DNA of 64,000 bases, from the NCBI GenBank assembly GCA_033675265.1, contig JAUJYZ010001433.1, positions 1 through 64,000 on the forward strand. Reading direction: 5' to 3'. Positions 1 through 15,000 of this stretch are shown here, one piece after another. Each line of letters opens with the position of its first letter. Within the stretch, counting starts at the first letter, position 1. The position numbers and the translations under genes were made by a program. The notes beneath the pieces were generated by a model. The model was given only the letters and a program-made list of their open reading frames with translations, was not told the origin of the DNA and did not search any database. This stretch comes from Actinostola sp. cb2023. Lineage: Eukaryota; Cnidaria; Anthozoa; Actiniaria; Actinostolidae.

Positions 1-3000
1 GTTTTTGATGGACTACAGTCCATCAAAAATGCGCAAAAATGGCGTAAAAGTAAAGGTTTTTTGATGGACTATTGGAAATCAAAAATGCGCAGACATGACC
101 TAAAGCAAAAGTTTTTTTATGGACCAAAATGCGCAAAAAATGGCCTAAAATAAAGGTTTTTGATGGACTATAGCCCATGGAAAATGCGCAAAAATGACCT
201 AAAGAAAAGGTTTTTGATGGACTATAGGCCATGGAAAACGCGCAAAGATGACCTAAAAGAAAAGGTTTTTATGGACTATAGGCCATTCAAAATGCGCAAA
301 AATGGCCTAAAGGTAAAGGCTTTTGATGGACTATAGGCCATTCAAAATGCGCAAAAATTGCCTCAAGTAAAAGGTTTTTTTGATGGACTATCAAGCCATT
401 CAAAATGCGCAAAAATGGCCTAAAATAAAGGTTTTTGATTGGAACTATAGCCCATTGAAAATGCGCAAAAATGGCCTAAGGTAAAAGATTTTGATGGACT
501 ATATAGCCCATAAAAAATGCGCAAAAATGGCCTAAAATAAAGGTTTTTGATGGACTATAGGAAAATCAAAATGCGCAAACATGGCCTAAAGTAAAGGTTT
601 TTGATGGACTATAGTCCATTCAAAATGCGCAAAAAATGGCGTAAAGTAAAGGATTTTTTGATGGACTATTGGAAATCAAAATGCGCAGACATGACCTAAA
701 GAAAAGTTTTTTATGTGGACAAAATGCGCAAAAATGGCCTAAAATAAAGGTTTTTGATGGACTATAGGCCATGGAAAATGCGCAAAAATGACCTAAAGAA
801 AAGGTTTTGATGGACTATAGGCCATGGAAAACGCGCAAAGATGACCTAAAGAAAAGGTTTTTATGGACTATAGGCCATTCAAAATGCGCAAAAATGGCCT
901 AAGGTAAAGGCTTTTGATGGACTATAGGCCATTCAAAATGCGCAAAAATTGCCTCAAGTAAAGGTTTTTGATGGACTATAAAGCCATTCAAAATGCGCAA
1001 TGGCCCTAAAATAAAGGTTTTTGATGGACTATAGGAATTCAAAATGCGCAAAAATGGCTTAAACTAATGGTTTTTGATGGGACTATAGGCCATTCAAAAT
1101 GCGCAAAAATGGGCCTAAAATAAAGGTTTTTGATGGACTATAGCCCATTCAAAATGCGCAAAAATGGCCTAAGGTAAAAGTTTTTGATGGACTATAGCCC
1201 ATACAAAATGCGCAAAAATGGCCTAAAATACAGGTTTTTGATGGACTATAGCCCATATAAAATGCGCAAAAATGGCCTAAAGTAAAGGTTTTTGATGGAC
1301 TATAGGAAATCAAAATGCGCAAAAATGGCCTAAAATAAAGGTTTTTGATGGACTATAGGAAATCAAAATGCGCAAACATGGCCTAAACTAAAGGTTTTTG
1401 ATGGACTATAGTCCATTCAAAATGCGCAAAAATGGCCTAAACTAAAGGTTTTTGATGGACTATAGTCCATTCAAAATGCGCAAAAATGACCTAAAATAAA
1501 GGTTTTTGATGGACTATAGCCCATACAAAATGCGCAAAAATGGCCTAAAGTAAAGGTTTTTGATGGACTATAGGAAATCAAAATGCGCAAAAATGGCCTA
1601 AAATAAAGGTTTTTGATGGACTATAGGAAATCAAAATGCGCAAACATGGCCTAAAGTAAAGGTTTTTGATAGACTATAGTCCATTCAAAATGCGCAAAAA
1701 TTGCCTAAAGTAAATGTTTTGATGGACTATAGCCCATAAAAATGCGCAAAAATGGCCTAAAAGTAAAGGTTTTTGATGGACTATAGGCCATGGAAAATGC
1801 GCAAAGATGACCTAAAGAAAAGTTTTTTATGGACTATAGGCCATTCAAAATGCGCAAAAATGGCCTAAAGTAAAGGTTTTTTGGACTATAGCCATTCAAA
1901 ATGCGCAAAAATGGCCTAAAATAAAGGTTTTTGATGGACTATAGGAAATCAAAATGCGCAAACATGGCCTAAAGTAAAGGTTTTTGATGGACTATAGTCC
2001 CATCAAAAATGCGCAAAAATGGCCTAAGTTAAAAGTTTTTGATGGACTATAGCCCATACAAAATGCGCAAAAATGGCCTAAAATAAAGGTTTTTGATGGA
2101 CTATAGCCCATACAAAATGCGCAAAAATGGCCTAAAGTAAAGGTTTTTGATGGACTATAGGAAATCAAAATGCACAAAAATGGCCTAAAATAAAGGTTTT
2201 TGATGGACTATAGGCCATTCAAAATGCGCAAAAAATGGCCTAAAATAAAGGTTTTTGATGGACTATAGGCCATTCAAAATGCGCAAAAATGGCCTAAAAA
2301 TAAAGGTTTTTGATGGACTATAGCCCATTCAAAATGCGCAAAAATGGCCTAAAGTAAAGGTTTTTGATGGACTATAGCCCATAAAAAATGCGCAAAAATG
2401 GCCTAAAATAAAGGTTTTTGATGGACTATAGGAAATCAAAATGCGCAAACATGGCCTAAAGTAAAGGTTTTTGATGGACTATAGTCCATTCAAAATGCGC
2501 AAAAATGGCCTAAAGTAAAGGTTTTTGATGGACTATAGCGCAGACATGAAAAAAAAGTTTTTGATGGACAAAATGCGCAAAAAATGGCCTAAAATAAAGG
2601 TTTTTGATGGACTATATGGAAAATGAAAATGCGCAAAAATGACCTAAAGAAAAAGTTTTGATGGACTATATGGAAAAATGCGCAAAAATGGCCTAAAGAA
2701 AAGGTTTTTTGATGGACTATAGGCCATTCAAAATGCGCAAAAATGGCAAAGGTAAAGGCTTTTGATGGCGCAAAAATGCGCCTAAATTGCCTCAAGTAAA
2801 GGTTTTTGATGGACTATAGCCAATCAAAATGCGCAAAAATGGCCTAAAGTAAAGGTTTTTGATGGACTATAGCCCATTCAAAATGCGCAAAAATGGCCTA
2901 AAGTAAAAGTTTTTTGATGGACTATAGCCCATAAAAAATGCGCAAAAATGGCCTAAAATAAAGGTTTTTGATGGACTATAGCCCATACAAAATGCGCAAA

Positions 3001-6000
3001 AATGGCTTAAAGTAAAGGTTTTTGATGGACTATAGGAAATCAAAATGCACAAAAATGGCCTAAAATATAAGGTTTTTGATGGACTATAGGAAATCAAAAT
3101 GCGCAAACATGGCCTAAAGTAAGGTTTTTTTGATGGACTATAGTCCATTCAAAATGCGCAAAAATGGCCTAAAGTAAAGGTTTTTTTGATGGACTATTGG
3201 ACTATCAAAATGCGCAGACATGACCTAAAAAAATGCGCAAAAATGCGCAAAAATGCCTAAAATAAAGGTTTTTGATGGACTATAGGCCATGGAAAATGCG
3301 CAAAAATGCATGGCGTAAAGTAAAGGTTTTTGATGGACTATAGGCCATGGAAAACGCGCAAAGATGACCTAAAGAAAAGGTTTTTGATGGACTATAGGCC
3401 ATTCAAAATGCGCAAAAATGGCCTAAGGTAAAATGGACTATAGGCCATTCAAAAATGCGCAAAAATTGCCTCAAGTAAAAGGTTTTTGATGGACTATAAG
3501 CCATTCAAAATGCGCAAAAATGGCCTAAAATAAAGGTTTTTGATGGACTATAGCCCATACAAAATGCGCAAAAAATGGCCTAAAGTAAAGGTTTTTGATG
3601 GACTATAGGAAATCAAAATGCACAAAAATGGCCTAAAAATAAAGGTTTTTGATGGACTATAGGAAATCAAAATGCGCAAAAATGGCCTAAAGTAAAGGTT
3701 TTTGATGGACTATAGTCCATTCAAAATGCGCAAAAATGGCCTAAAGTAAAGGTTTTTGATGGACTATGGAAATCAAAATGGCAGACATGACCTAAAGAAA
3801 AGTTTTTTTATGGACAAAATGCGCAAAAATGGCCTAAAATAAAGGTTTTTGATGGACTATAGGCCATTCAAAATGCGCAAAAATGGCCTAAAAATAAAGG
3901 TTTTTGATGGACTATAGGCCCATTAAAAAATGCGCAAAAATGGCCTAAAATAAAGGTTTTTGATGGACTATAGGCCCATTCAAAATGCGCAAAAATGGCC
4001 TAAGGTAAAAGTTTTTGATGGGACTATAGGCCATTCAAAATGCGCAAAAAATGGCCTAAAGTAAAGGTTTTTGATGGACTATAGCCATTCAAAATGCGCA
4101 AAAATGGCCTAAAATAAAGGTTTTTGATGGACTATAGCCCATCAAAATGCGCAAAAATGGCCTAAAGTAAAGGTTTTTGATGGACTATAGCCCATTCAAA
4201 ATGCGCAAAAATGGCCTAAAAATAAAGGTTTTTGATGGACTATAGGAAATCAAAATGCGCAAAAATGGCCTAAAGTAAAGTTTTTTGATGGACTATAGTC
4301 CATTCAAAATGCGCAAAAATGGCGTAAAGTAAAGGTTTTTTTTGATGGACTATTGGAAATCAAAAATGCGCAGACATGACCAAAATGGACAAAATGCGCA
4401 AAAATGGCCTAAAATAAAGGTTTTTGATGGACTATAGGCCATGGAAAAATGCGCAAAAATGACCTAAAGAAAAGGTTTTGATGGACTATAGGCCATGGAA
4501 AACGCGCAAAGATGACCTAAAGAAAAGGTTTTTATGGACTATAGGCCATTCAAAATGCGCAAAAATGGCCTAAGGTAAAGGCTTTTGATGGACTATAGGC
4601 CATTCAAAATGCGCAAAAATTGCCTCAAGTAAAGGTTTTTGATGGACTATAAAGCCATTCAAAATGCGCAAAAATGGCCTAAAATAAAGGTTTTTGATGG
4701 ACTATAGGAATTCAAAATGCGCAAAAATGGCTTAAACTAATGGTTTTTGATGGACTATAGGCCATTCAAAATGCGCAAAAATGGCCTAAAATAAAGGTTT
4801 TTGATGGACTATAGCCCATTCAAAATGCGCAAAAATGGCCTAAGGTAAAAGTTTTTGATGGACTATAGCCCATACAAAATGCGCAAAAATGGCCTAAAAT
4901 ACAGGTTTTTGATGGACTATAGCCCATATAAAATGCGCAAAAATGGCCTAAAGTAAAGGTTTTTGATGGACTATAGGAAATCAAAATGCGCAAAAATGGC
5001 CTAAAATAAAGGTTTTTGATGGACTATAGGAAATCAAAATGCGCAAACATGGCCTAAACTAAAGGTTTTTGATGGACTATAGTCCATTCAAAATGCGCAA
5101 AAATGGCCTAAACTAAAGGTTTTTGATGGACTATAGGCCATTCAAAATGCGCAAAAATGACCTAAAATAAAGGTTTTTTGATGGACTATAGCCCATACAA
5201 AATGCGCAAAAATGGCCTAAAGTAAAGGTTTTTGATGGACTATAGGAAATCAAAATGCGCAAAAATGGCCTAAAATAAAGGTTTTTGATGGACTATAGGA
5301 AATCAAAATGCGCAAACATGGCCTAAAGTAAAGGTTTTTGATAGACTATAGTCCATTCAAAATGCGCAAAAATTGCCTAAAGTAAATGTTTTGATGGACT
5401 ATAGCCCATACCAAATGCGCAAAAATGGCGTAAAGTAAAGGTTTTTGATGGAGTATAGGCCATGGAAAACGCGCAAAGATGACCTAAAGAAAAGGTTTTT
5501 ATGGACTATAGGCCATTCAAAATGCGCAAAAATGGCCTAAAGTAAAGGTTTTTGTTGGACTATAAGCCATTCAAAATGCGCAAAAAATGGCCTAAAATAA
5601 AGGTTTTTGATGGACTATAGGAAATCAAAATGCGCAAACATGGCCTAAAGTAAAGGTTTTTGATGGACTATAGCCCATTCAAAATGCGCAAAAATGGCCT
5701 AAGTTAAAAGTTTTTGATGGACTATAGCCCATACAAAATGCGCAAAAATGGCCTAAAATAAAGGTTTTTGATGGACTATAGCCCATACAAAATGCGCAAA
5801 AATGGCCTAAAGTAAAGGTTTTTGATGGACTATAGGAAATCAAAATGCACAAAAATGGCCTAAAATAAAGGTTTAGATGGACTATAGGCCATTCAAAATG
5901 CGCAAACATGGCCTAAAATAAAGGCTTTTGATGGATTATAGGCCATTCAAAATGCGCAAAAATGGCCTAAAATAAAGGTTTTTGATGGACTATAGCCCAT

Positions 6001-9000
6001 TCAAAATGCGCAAAAATGGCCTAAGGTAAAAGTTTTTGATGGACTATAGCCCATAAAAAATGCGCAAAAATGGCCTAAAATAAAGGTTTTTGATGGACTA
6101 TAGCCCATACAAATGCGCAAAAATGGCTTAAAGTAAAGGTTTTTGATGGACTATAGGAAATCAAAATGCGCAAAAAATGGCCTAAAATAAAGGTTTTTGA
6201 TGGACTATAGGAAATCAAAATGCGCAAAATGGCCTAAAGTAAAGGTTTTTGATGGACTACAGTCCATTCAAAATGCGCAAAAATGGCGTAAAGTAAAGGT
6301 TTTTGATGGACTATTGGAAATCAAAATGCGCAGACATGACCTAAAGAAAAGTTTTTTATGGACAAAATGCGCAAAAATGGCCTAAAATAAAGGTTTTTGA
6401 TGGACTATAGGCCATGGAAAATGCGCAAAAATGACCTAAAGAAAAGGTTTTGATGGACTATAGGCCATGGAAAACGCGCAAAGATGACCTAAAGAAAAGG
6501 TTTTTATGGACTATAGGCCATTCAAAATGCGCAAAAATGGCCTAAGGTAAAGGCTTTTGATGGACTATAGGCCATTCAAAATGCGCAAAAATTGCCTCAA
6601 GTAAAGGTTTTTGATGGACTATAAAGCCATTCAAAATGCGCAAAAATGGCCTAAAATAAAGGTTTTTGATGGACTATAGCCCATACAAAATGCGCAAAAA
6701 TGGCTTAAAGTAAAGGTTTTTGATGGACTATAGGAAATCAAAATGCACAAAAATGGCCTAAAATAAAGGTTTTTGATGGACTATAGGAAATCAAAATGCG
6801 CAAAACATGGCCTAAAGTAAAGGTTTTTGATGGACTACAGTCCATTCAAAATGCGCAAAAATGGCGTAAAGTAAAGGTTTTTGATGGACTATTGGAAATC
6901 AAAATGCGCAGACATGACCTAAAGAAAAGTTTTTTTATGGACAAAATGCGCAAAAATGGCCTAAAATAAAGGTTTTTGATGGACTATAGGCCATGGAAAA
7001 TGCGCAAAAATGACCTAAAGAAAAGGTTTTGATGGACTATAGGCCATGGAAAACGCGCAAAGATGACCTAAAGTAAAGGTTTTTATGGACTATAGGCCAT
7101 TCAAAATGCGCAAAAATGGCCTAAGGTAAAGGTTTTTGATGGACTATAGGCCATTCAAAATGCGCAAAAATGGCCTAAGGTAAAGGTTTTTGATGGACTA
7201 TAGCCCATACAAAATGCGCAAAAATGGCCTAAAGTAAAGGTTTTTGATGGACTATAGGAAATCAAAATGCACAAAAATGGCCTAAAATAAAGGTTTTTGA
7301 TGGACTATAGGAAATCAAAATGCGCAAACATGGCCTAAAATAAAGGTTTTTGATGGACTATAGGCCATTCAAAATGCGCAAAAATGGCCTAAAATAAAGG
7401 TTTTTGATGGACTATAGCCCATTCCAAAATGCGCAAAAATGGCCTAAAGTAAAGTTTTTGATGGACTATAGCCCATAAAAAATGCGCAAAAATGGCCTAA
7501 AATAAAGGTTTTTGATGGACTATAGGAAATCAAAATGCGCAAACATGGCCCTAAAGTAAAGGTTTTTGATGGACTATAGGCCATTCAAAATGCGCAAAAA
7601 TGGCCTAAAGTAAAGGTTTTTGATGGACTATTAGGAAATCAAAATGCGCAAACATGACCTAAAGAAAGGGTTTTTTTTATAGGCCATCAAAATGCGCAAA
7701 AATGGCCTAAAATAAAGGTTTTTGATGGACTATAGGCCCATTCAAAATGCGCGCAAAAATGGCCTAAAGAAAAGGTTTTTGATGGACTATAGGCCATGGA
7801 AAATGCGCAAAAATGACCTAAAATAAAGGTTTTTGATGGACTATAGGCCATTCAAAATGCGCAAAAATGGCCTAAAGTAAAGGCTTTTGATGGACTATAG
7901 GCCATTCAAAATGCGCAAAAATGGCCTAAAATAAAGGTTTTTGATGGACTATAAGGCCATTCAAAATGCGCAAAAATGGCCTAAAATAAAGGTTTTTGAT
8001 GGACTATAGCCCATTCAAAATGCGCAAAAATGGCCTAAGGTAAAAGTTTTTGATGGACTATAGCCCATAAAAAATGCGCAAAAATGGCCTAAAATAAAGG
8101 TTTTTGATGGACTATAGCCCATACAAAATGCGCAAAAATGGCTTAAAGTAAAGGTTTTTGATGGACTATAGGAAATCAAAATGCACAAAAATGGCCTAAA
8201 ATAAAGGTTTTTGATGGACTATAGGAAATCAAAATGCGCAAACATGGCCTAAAGTAAAGGTTTTTGATGGACTATAGTCCATTCAAAATGCGCAAAAATG
8301 GCGTAAAGTAAAGGTTTTTGATGGACTATTGGAAATCAAAATGCGCAGACATGACCTAAAGAAAAGTTTTTTATGGACAAAATGCGCAAAAATGGCCTAA
8401 AATAAAGGTTTTTGATGGACTATAGGCCATGGAAAATGCGCAAAAATGACCTAAAGAAAAGGTTTTGATGGACTATAGGCCATGGAAAAACGCGCAAAGA
8501 TGACCTAAAGAAAAGTTTTTATGGACTATAGGCCATTCAAAATGCGCAAAAATGGCCTAAGGTAAAGGCTTTTGATGGACTATAGGCCATTCAAAATGCG
8601 CAAAAATTGCCTCAAGTAAAGGTTTTTGATGGACTATAAAGCCATTCAAAATGCGCAAAAATGGCCTAAAATAAAGGTTTTTTGATGGACTATAGCCCAT
8701 ACAAAATGCGCAAAAAATGCTAAAGTAAAGGTTTTTGATGGACTATAGGAAATCAAAATGCGCAAAAATGGCCTAAAATAAAGGTTTTTGATGGACTATA
8801 GGAAATCAAAATGCGCAAAAATGGCCTAAAGTAAAGGTTTTTGATGGACTATAGTCCATTCAAAATGCGCAAAAATGGCGTAAAGTAAAGGTTTTTGATG
8901 GACTATGGAAATCAAAATGCGCAGACATGACCTAAAGAAAAGTTTTTTATGGACAAAATGCGCAAAAATGGCCTAAAATAAAGGTTTTTGATGGACTATA

Positions 9001-12000
9001 GGCCATGGAAAATGCGCAAAAATGACCTAAAGAAAAGGTTTTGATGGACTATAGGCCATGGAAAACGCGCAAAGATGACCTAAAGAAAAGGTTTTTATGG
9101 ACTATAGGCCATTCAAAATGCGCAAAAATGGCCTAAGGTAAAGGTTTTTTGATGGACTATAGGCCATTCAAAATGCGCAAAAATTGCCTCAAGTAAAGGT
9201 TTTTGATGGACTATAAAGCCATTCAAAATGCGCAAAAATGGCCTAAAATAAAGGTTTTTGATGGACTATAGCCCATACAAAATGCGCAAAAATGGCCTAA
9301 AGTAAAGGTTTTTGATGGACTATAGGCCCATCAAAATGCGCAAAAATGGCCTAAAATAAAGGTTTTTGATGGACTATAGGAAATCAAAATGCGCAAACAT
9401 GGCCTAAAGTAAAGGTTTTTGATGGACTATAGTCCATTCAAAATGCGCAAAAATGGCGTAAAGTAAAGGTTTTTGATGGACTATTGGAAATCAAAATGCG
9501 CAGACATGACCTAAAGAAAAGTTTTTTATGGACAAAATGCGCAAAAATGGCCTAAAATAAAGGTTTTTGATGGACTATAGGCCATGGAAAATGCGCAAAA
9601 ATGACCTAAAGAAAAGGTTTTGATGGACTATAGGCCATGGAAAACGCGCAAAGATGACCTAAAGAAAAGGTTTTTATGGACTATAGGCCATTCAAAATGC
9701 GCAAAAATGGCCTAAGGTAAAGGCTTTTGATGGACTATAGGCCATTCAAAATGCGCAAAAATTGCCTCAAGTAAAGGTTTTTGATGGACTATAAAGCCAT
9801 TCAAAATGCGCAAAAATGGCCTAAAATAAAGGTTTTTGATGGACTATAGGAATTCAAAATGCGCAAAAATGGCTTAAACTAAAGGTTTTTGATGGACTAT
9901 AGGCCATTCAAAATGCGCAAAAATGGCCTAAAATAAAGGTTTTTGATGGACTATAGCCCATTCAAAATGCGCAAAAATGGCCTAAGGTAAAAGTTTTTGA
10001 TGGACTATAGCCCATACAAAATGCGCAAAAATGGCCTAAAATAAAGGTTTTTGATGGACTATAGCCCATATAAAATGCGCAAAAATGGCCTAAAGTAAAG
10101 GTTTTTGATGGACTATAGGAAATCAAAATGCGCAAAAATGGCCTAAAATAAAGGTTTTTGATGGACTATAGGAAATCAAAATGCGCAAACATGGCCTAAA
10201 CTAAAGGTTTTTGATGGACTATAGTCCATTCAAAATGCGCAAAAATGGCCTAAACTAAAGGTTTTTGATGGACTATAGGCCATTCAAAATGCGCAAAAAT
10301 GACCTAAAATAAAGGTTTTTGATGGACTATAGCCCATACAAAATGCGCAAAAATGGCCTAAAGTAAAGGTTTTTGATGGACTATAGGAAATCAAAATGCG
10401 CAAAAATGGCCTAAAATAAAGGTTTTTGATGGACTATAGGAAATCAAAATGCGCAAACATGGCCTAAAGTAAAGGTTTTTGATAGACTATAGTCCATTCA
10501 AAATGCGCAAAAATTGCCTAAAGTAAATGTTTTGATGGACTATAGCCCATACCAAATGCGCAAAAATGGCGTAAAGTAAAGGTTTTTGATGGAGTATAGG
10601 CCATGGAAAACGCGCAAAGATGACCTAAAGAAAAGGTTTTTATGGACTATAGGCCATTCAAAATGCGCAAAAATGGCCTAAAGTAAAGGTTTTTGTTGGA
10701 CTATAAGCCATTCAAAATGCGCAAAAATGGCCTAAAATAAAGGTTTTTGATGGACTATAGGAAATCAAAATGCGCAAACATGGCCTAAAGTAAAGGTTTT
10801 TGATGGACTATAGCCCATTCAAAATGCGCAAAAATGGCCTAAGTTAAAAGTTTTTGATGGACTATAGCCCATACAAAATGCGCAAAAATGGCCTAAAATA
10901 AAGGTTTTTGATGGACTATAGCCCATACAAAATGCGCAAAAATGGCCTAAAGTAAAGGTTTTTGATGGACTATAGGAAATCAAAATGCACAAAAATGGCC
11001 TAAAATAAAGGTTTAGATGGACTATAGGCCATTCAAAATGCGCAAACATGGCCTAAAATAAAGGCTTTTGATGGATTATAGGCCATTCAAAATGCGCAAA
11101 AATGGCCTAAAATAAAGGTTTTTGATGGACTATAGCCCATTCAAAATGCGCAAAAATGGCCTAAGGTAAAAGTTTTTGATGGACTATAGCCCATAAAAAA
11201 TGCGCAAAAATGGCCTAAAATAAAGGTTTTTGATGGACTATAGCCCATACAAAATGCGCAAAAATGGCTTAAAGTAAAGGTTTTTGATGGACTATAGGAA
11301 ATCAAAATGCACAAAAATGGCCTAAAATAAAGGTTTTTGATGGACTATAGGAAATCAAAATGCGCAAACATGGCCTAAAGTAAAGGTTTTTGATGGACTA
11401 CAGTCCATTCAAAATGCGCAAAAATGGCGTAAAGTAAAGGTTTTTGATGGACTATTGGAAATCAAAATGCGCAGACATGACCTAAAGAAAAGTTTTTTTA
11501 TGGACAAAATGCGCAAAAATGGCCTAAAATAAAGGTTTTTGATGGACTATAGGCCATGGAAAATGCGCAAAAATGACCTAAAGAAAAGGTTTTGATGGAC
11601 TATAGGCCATGGAAAACGCGCAAAGATGACCTAAAGAAAAGGTTTTTATGGACTATAGGCCATTCAAAATGCGCAAAAATGGCCTAAGGTAAAGGCTTTT
11701 GATGGACTATAGGCCATTCAAAATGCGCAAAAATTGCCTCAAGTAAAGGTTTTTGATGGACTATCAAGCCATTCAAAATGCGCAAAAATGGCCTAAAATA
11801 AAGGTTTTTGATTGACTATAGGAATTCAAAATGCGCAAAAATGGCTTAAACTAATGGTTTTTGATGGACTATCAGGCCATTCAAAATGCGCAAAAATGGC
11901 CTAAAATAAAGGTTTTTGATTGTCTATAGCCCATTGAAAATGCGCAAAAATGGCCTAAGGTAAAAGTTTTTGATGGACTATAGCCCATACAAAAATGCGC

Positions 12001-15000
12001 AAAAATGGCCTAAAATACAGGTTTTTGATGGACTATAGCCCATATAAAATGCGCAAAAATGGCCTAAAGTAAAGGTTTTTGATGGACTATAGGAAATCAA
12101 AATGCGCAAAAATGGCCTAAAATAAAGGTTTTTGATGGACTATAGGAAATCAAAATGCGCAAACATGGCCTAAACTAAAGGTTTTTGATGGACTATAGTC
12201 CATTCAAAATGCGCAAAAATGGCCTAAACTAAAGGTTTTTGATGGACTATAGGCCATTCAAAATGCGCAAAAATGACCTAAAATAAAGGTTTTTGATGGA
12301 CTATAGCCCATACAAAATGCGCAAAAATGGCCTAAAGTAAAGGTTTTTGATGGACTATAGGAAATCAAAATGCGCAAAAATGGCCTAAAATAAAGGTTTT
12401 TGATGGACTATAGGAAATCAAAATGCGCAAACATGGCCTAAAGTAAAGGTTTTTGATAGACTATAGTCCATTCAAAATGCGCAAAAATTGCCTAAAGTAA
12501 ATGTTTTGATGGACTATAGCCATACCAAATGCGCAAAAATGGCGTAAAGTAAAGGTTTTTGATGGAGTATAGGCCATGGAAAACGCGCAAAGATGACCTA
12601 AAGAAAAGGTTTTTATGGACTATAGGCCATTCAAAATGCGCAAAAATGGCCTAAAGTAAAGGTTTTTGTTGGACTATAAGCCATTCAAAATGCGCAAAAA
12701 TGGCCTAAAATAAAGGTTTTTGATGGACTATAGGAAATCAAAATGCGCAAAAATGGCCTAAAGTAATGGTTTTTGATGGACTATAGGCCATTCGAAATGC
12801 GCAAAAATGGCCTAAAATAAAGCTTTTTGATGGACTATAGAAAATCAAAATGCGCAAAAATGCCTAAAATAAAGTTTTTTGATGGACTATAGCCCATTCA
12901 AAATGCGCAAAAATGGCCTAAGTTAAAGGTTTTTGATGGACTATAGGAAATTCAAAATGCGCAAAAATGGCCTAAAGTAAAGGTTTTTTGATGGACTATA
13001 GCCCATTCAAAATGCGCAAAAATGCTAAGGTAAAAGTTTTTGATGGACTATAGCCCATACAAAATGCGCAAAAATGGCCTAAAATAAAGGTTTTTGATGG
13101 ACTATAGCCCATACAAAATGCGCAAAAATGGCCTAAAGTAAAGGTTTTTGATGGACTATAGGAAATCAAAATGCGCAAAAATGGCCTAAAATAAAGGTTT
13201 TTGATGGACTATAGGAAATCAAAATGCGCAAACATGGCCTAAAGTAAAGGTTTTTGATAGACTATAGTCCATTTCAAAATGCGCAAAAATGGCCTAAAGT
13301 AAATGTTTTTGATGGACTATAGCCCATACCAAATGCGCAAAAATGGCGTAAAGTAAAGGTTTTTGATGGAGTATAGGCCATGGAAAACGCGCAAAGATGA
13401 CCTAAAGAAAAGGTTTTTATGGACTATAGGCCATTCAAAATGCGCAAAAATGGCCTAAAGTAAAGGTTTTTGTTGGACTATAAGCCATTCAAAATGCGCA
13501 AAAATGGCCTAAAATAAAGGTTTTTGATGGACTATAGGAAATCAAAATGCGCAAACATGGCCTAAAGTAAAGGTTTTTGATGGACTATAGCCCATTCAAA
13601 ATGCGCAAAAATGGCCTAAAATAAAAGTTTTTGATGGACTATAGCCCATACAAAATGCGCAAAAATGGCCTAAAATAAAGGTTTTTGATGGACTATAGCC
13701 CATACAAAATGCGCAAAAATGGCCTAAAGTAAAGGTTTTTGATGGACTATAGGAAATCAAAATGCGCAAAAATGGCCTAAAATAAAGGTTTAGATGGACT
13801 ATAGGCCATTCAAAATGCGCAAACATGGCCTAAAATAAAGGCTTTTGATGGATTATAGGCCATTCAAAATGCGCAAAAATGGCCTAAAATAAAGGTTTTT
13901 GATGGACTATAGCCCATTCAAAATGCGCAAAAATGGCCTAAGGTAAAAGTTTTTGATGGACTATAGCCCATAAAAAAAATGCGCAAAAATGGCCTAAAAT
14001 AAAGGTTTTTGATGGACTATAGCCCATACAAAATGCGCAAAAATGGCTTAAAGTAAAGGTTTTTGATGGACTATAGGAAATCAAAATGCACAAAAATGGC
14101 CTAAAATAAAGGTTTTTGATGGACTATAGGAAATCAAAATGCGCAAACATGGCCTAAAGTAAAGGTTTTTGATGGACTATAGTCCATTCAAAATGCGCAA
14201 AAATGGCGTAAAGTAAAGGTTTTTGATGGACTATTGGAAATCAAAATGCGCAGACATGACCTAAAGAAAAGTTTTTTATGGACAAAATGCGCAAAAATGG
14301 CCTAAAATAAAGGTTTTTGATGGACTATAGGCCATGGAAAATGCGCAAAAATGACCTAAAGAAAAGGTTTTGATGGACTATAGGCCATGGAAAACGCGCA
14401 AAGATGACCTAAAGAAAAGGTTTTTATGGACTATAGGCCATTCAAAATGCGCAAAAATGGCCTAAGGTAAAGGCTTTTGATGGACTATAGGCCATTCAAA
14501 ATGCGCAAAAATTGCCTCAAGTAAAGGTTTTTGATGGACTATAAAGCCATTCAAAATGCGCAAAAATGGCCTAAAATAAAGGTTTTTGATGGACTATAGG
14601 AATTCAAAATGCGCAAAAATGGCTTAAACTAATGGTTTTTGATGGACTATAGGCCCATTCAAAATGCGCAAAAATGGCCTAAAATAAAGGTTTTTGATGG
14701 ACTATAGCCCATTCAAAATGCGCAAAAATGGCCTAAGGTAAAAGTTTTTGATGGACTATAGCCCATACAAAATGCGCAAAAATGGCCTAAAATACAGGTT
14801 TTTGATGGACTATAGCCCATATAAAATGCGCAAAAATGGCCTAAAGTAAAGGTTTTTGATGGACTATAGGAAATCAAAATGCGCAAAAATGGCCTAAAAT
14901 AAAGGTTTTTGATGGACTATAGGAAATCAAAATGCGCAAACATGGCCTAAACTAAAGGTTTTTGATGGACTATAGTCCATTCAAAATGCGCAAAAATGGC

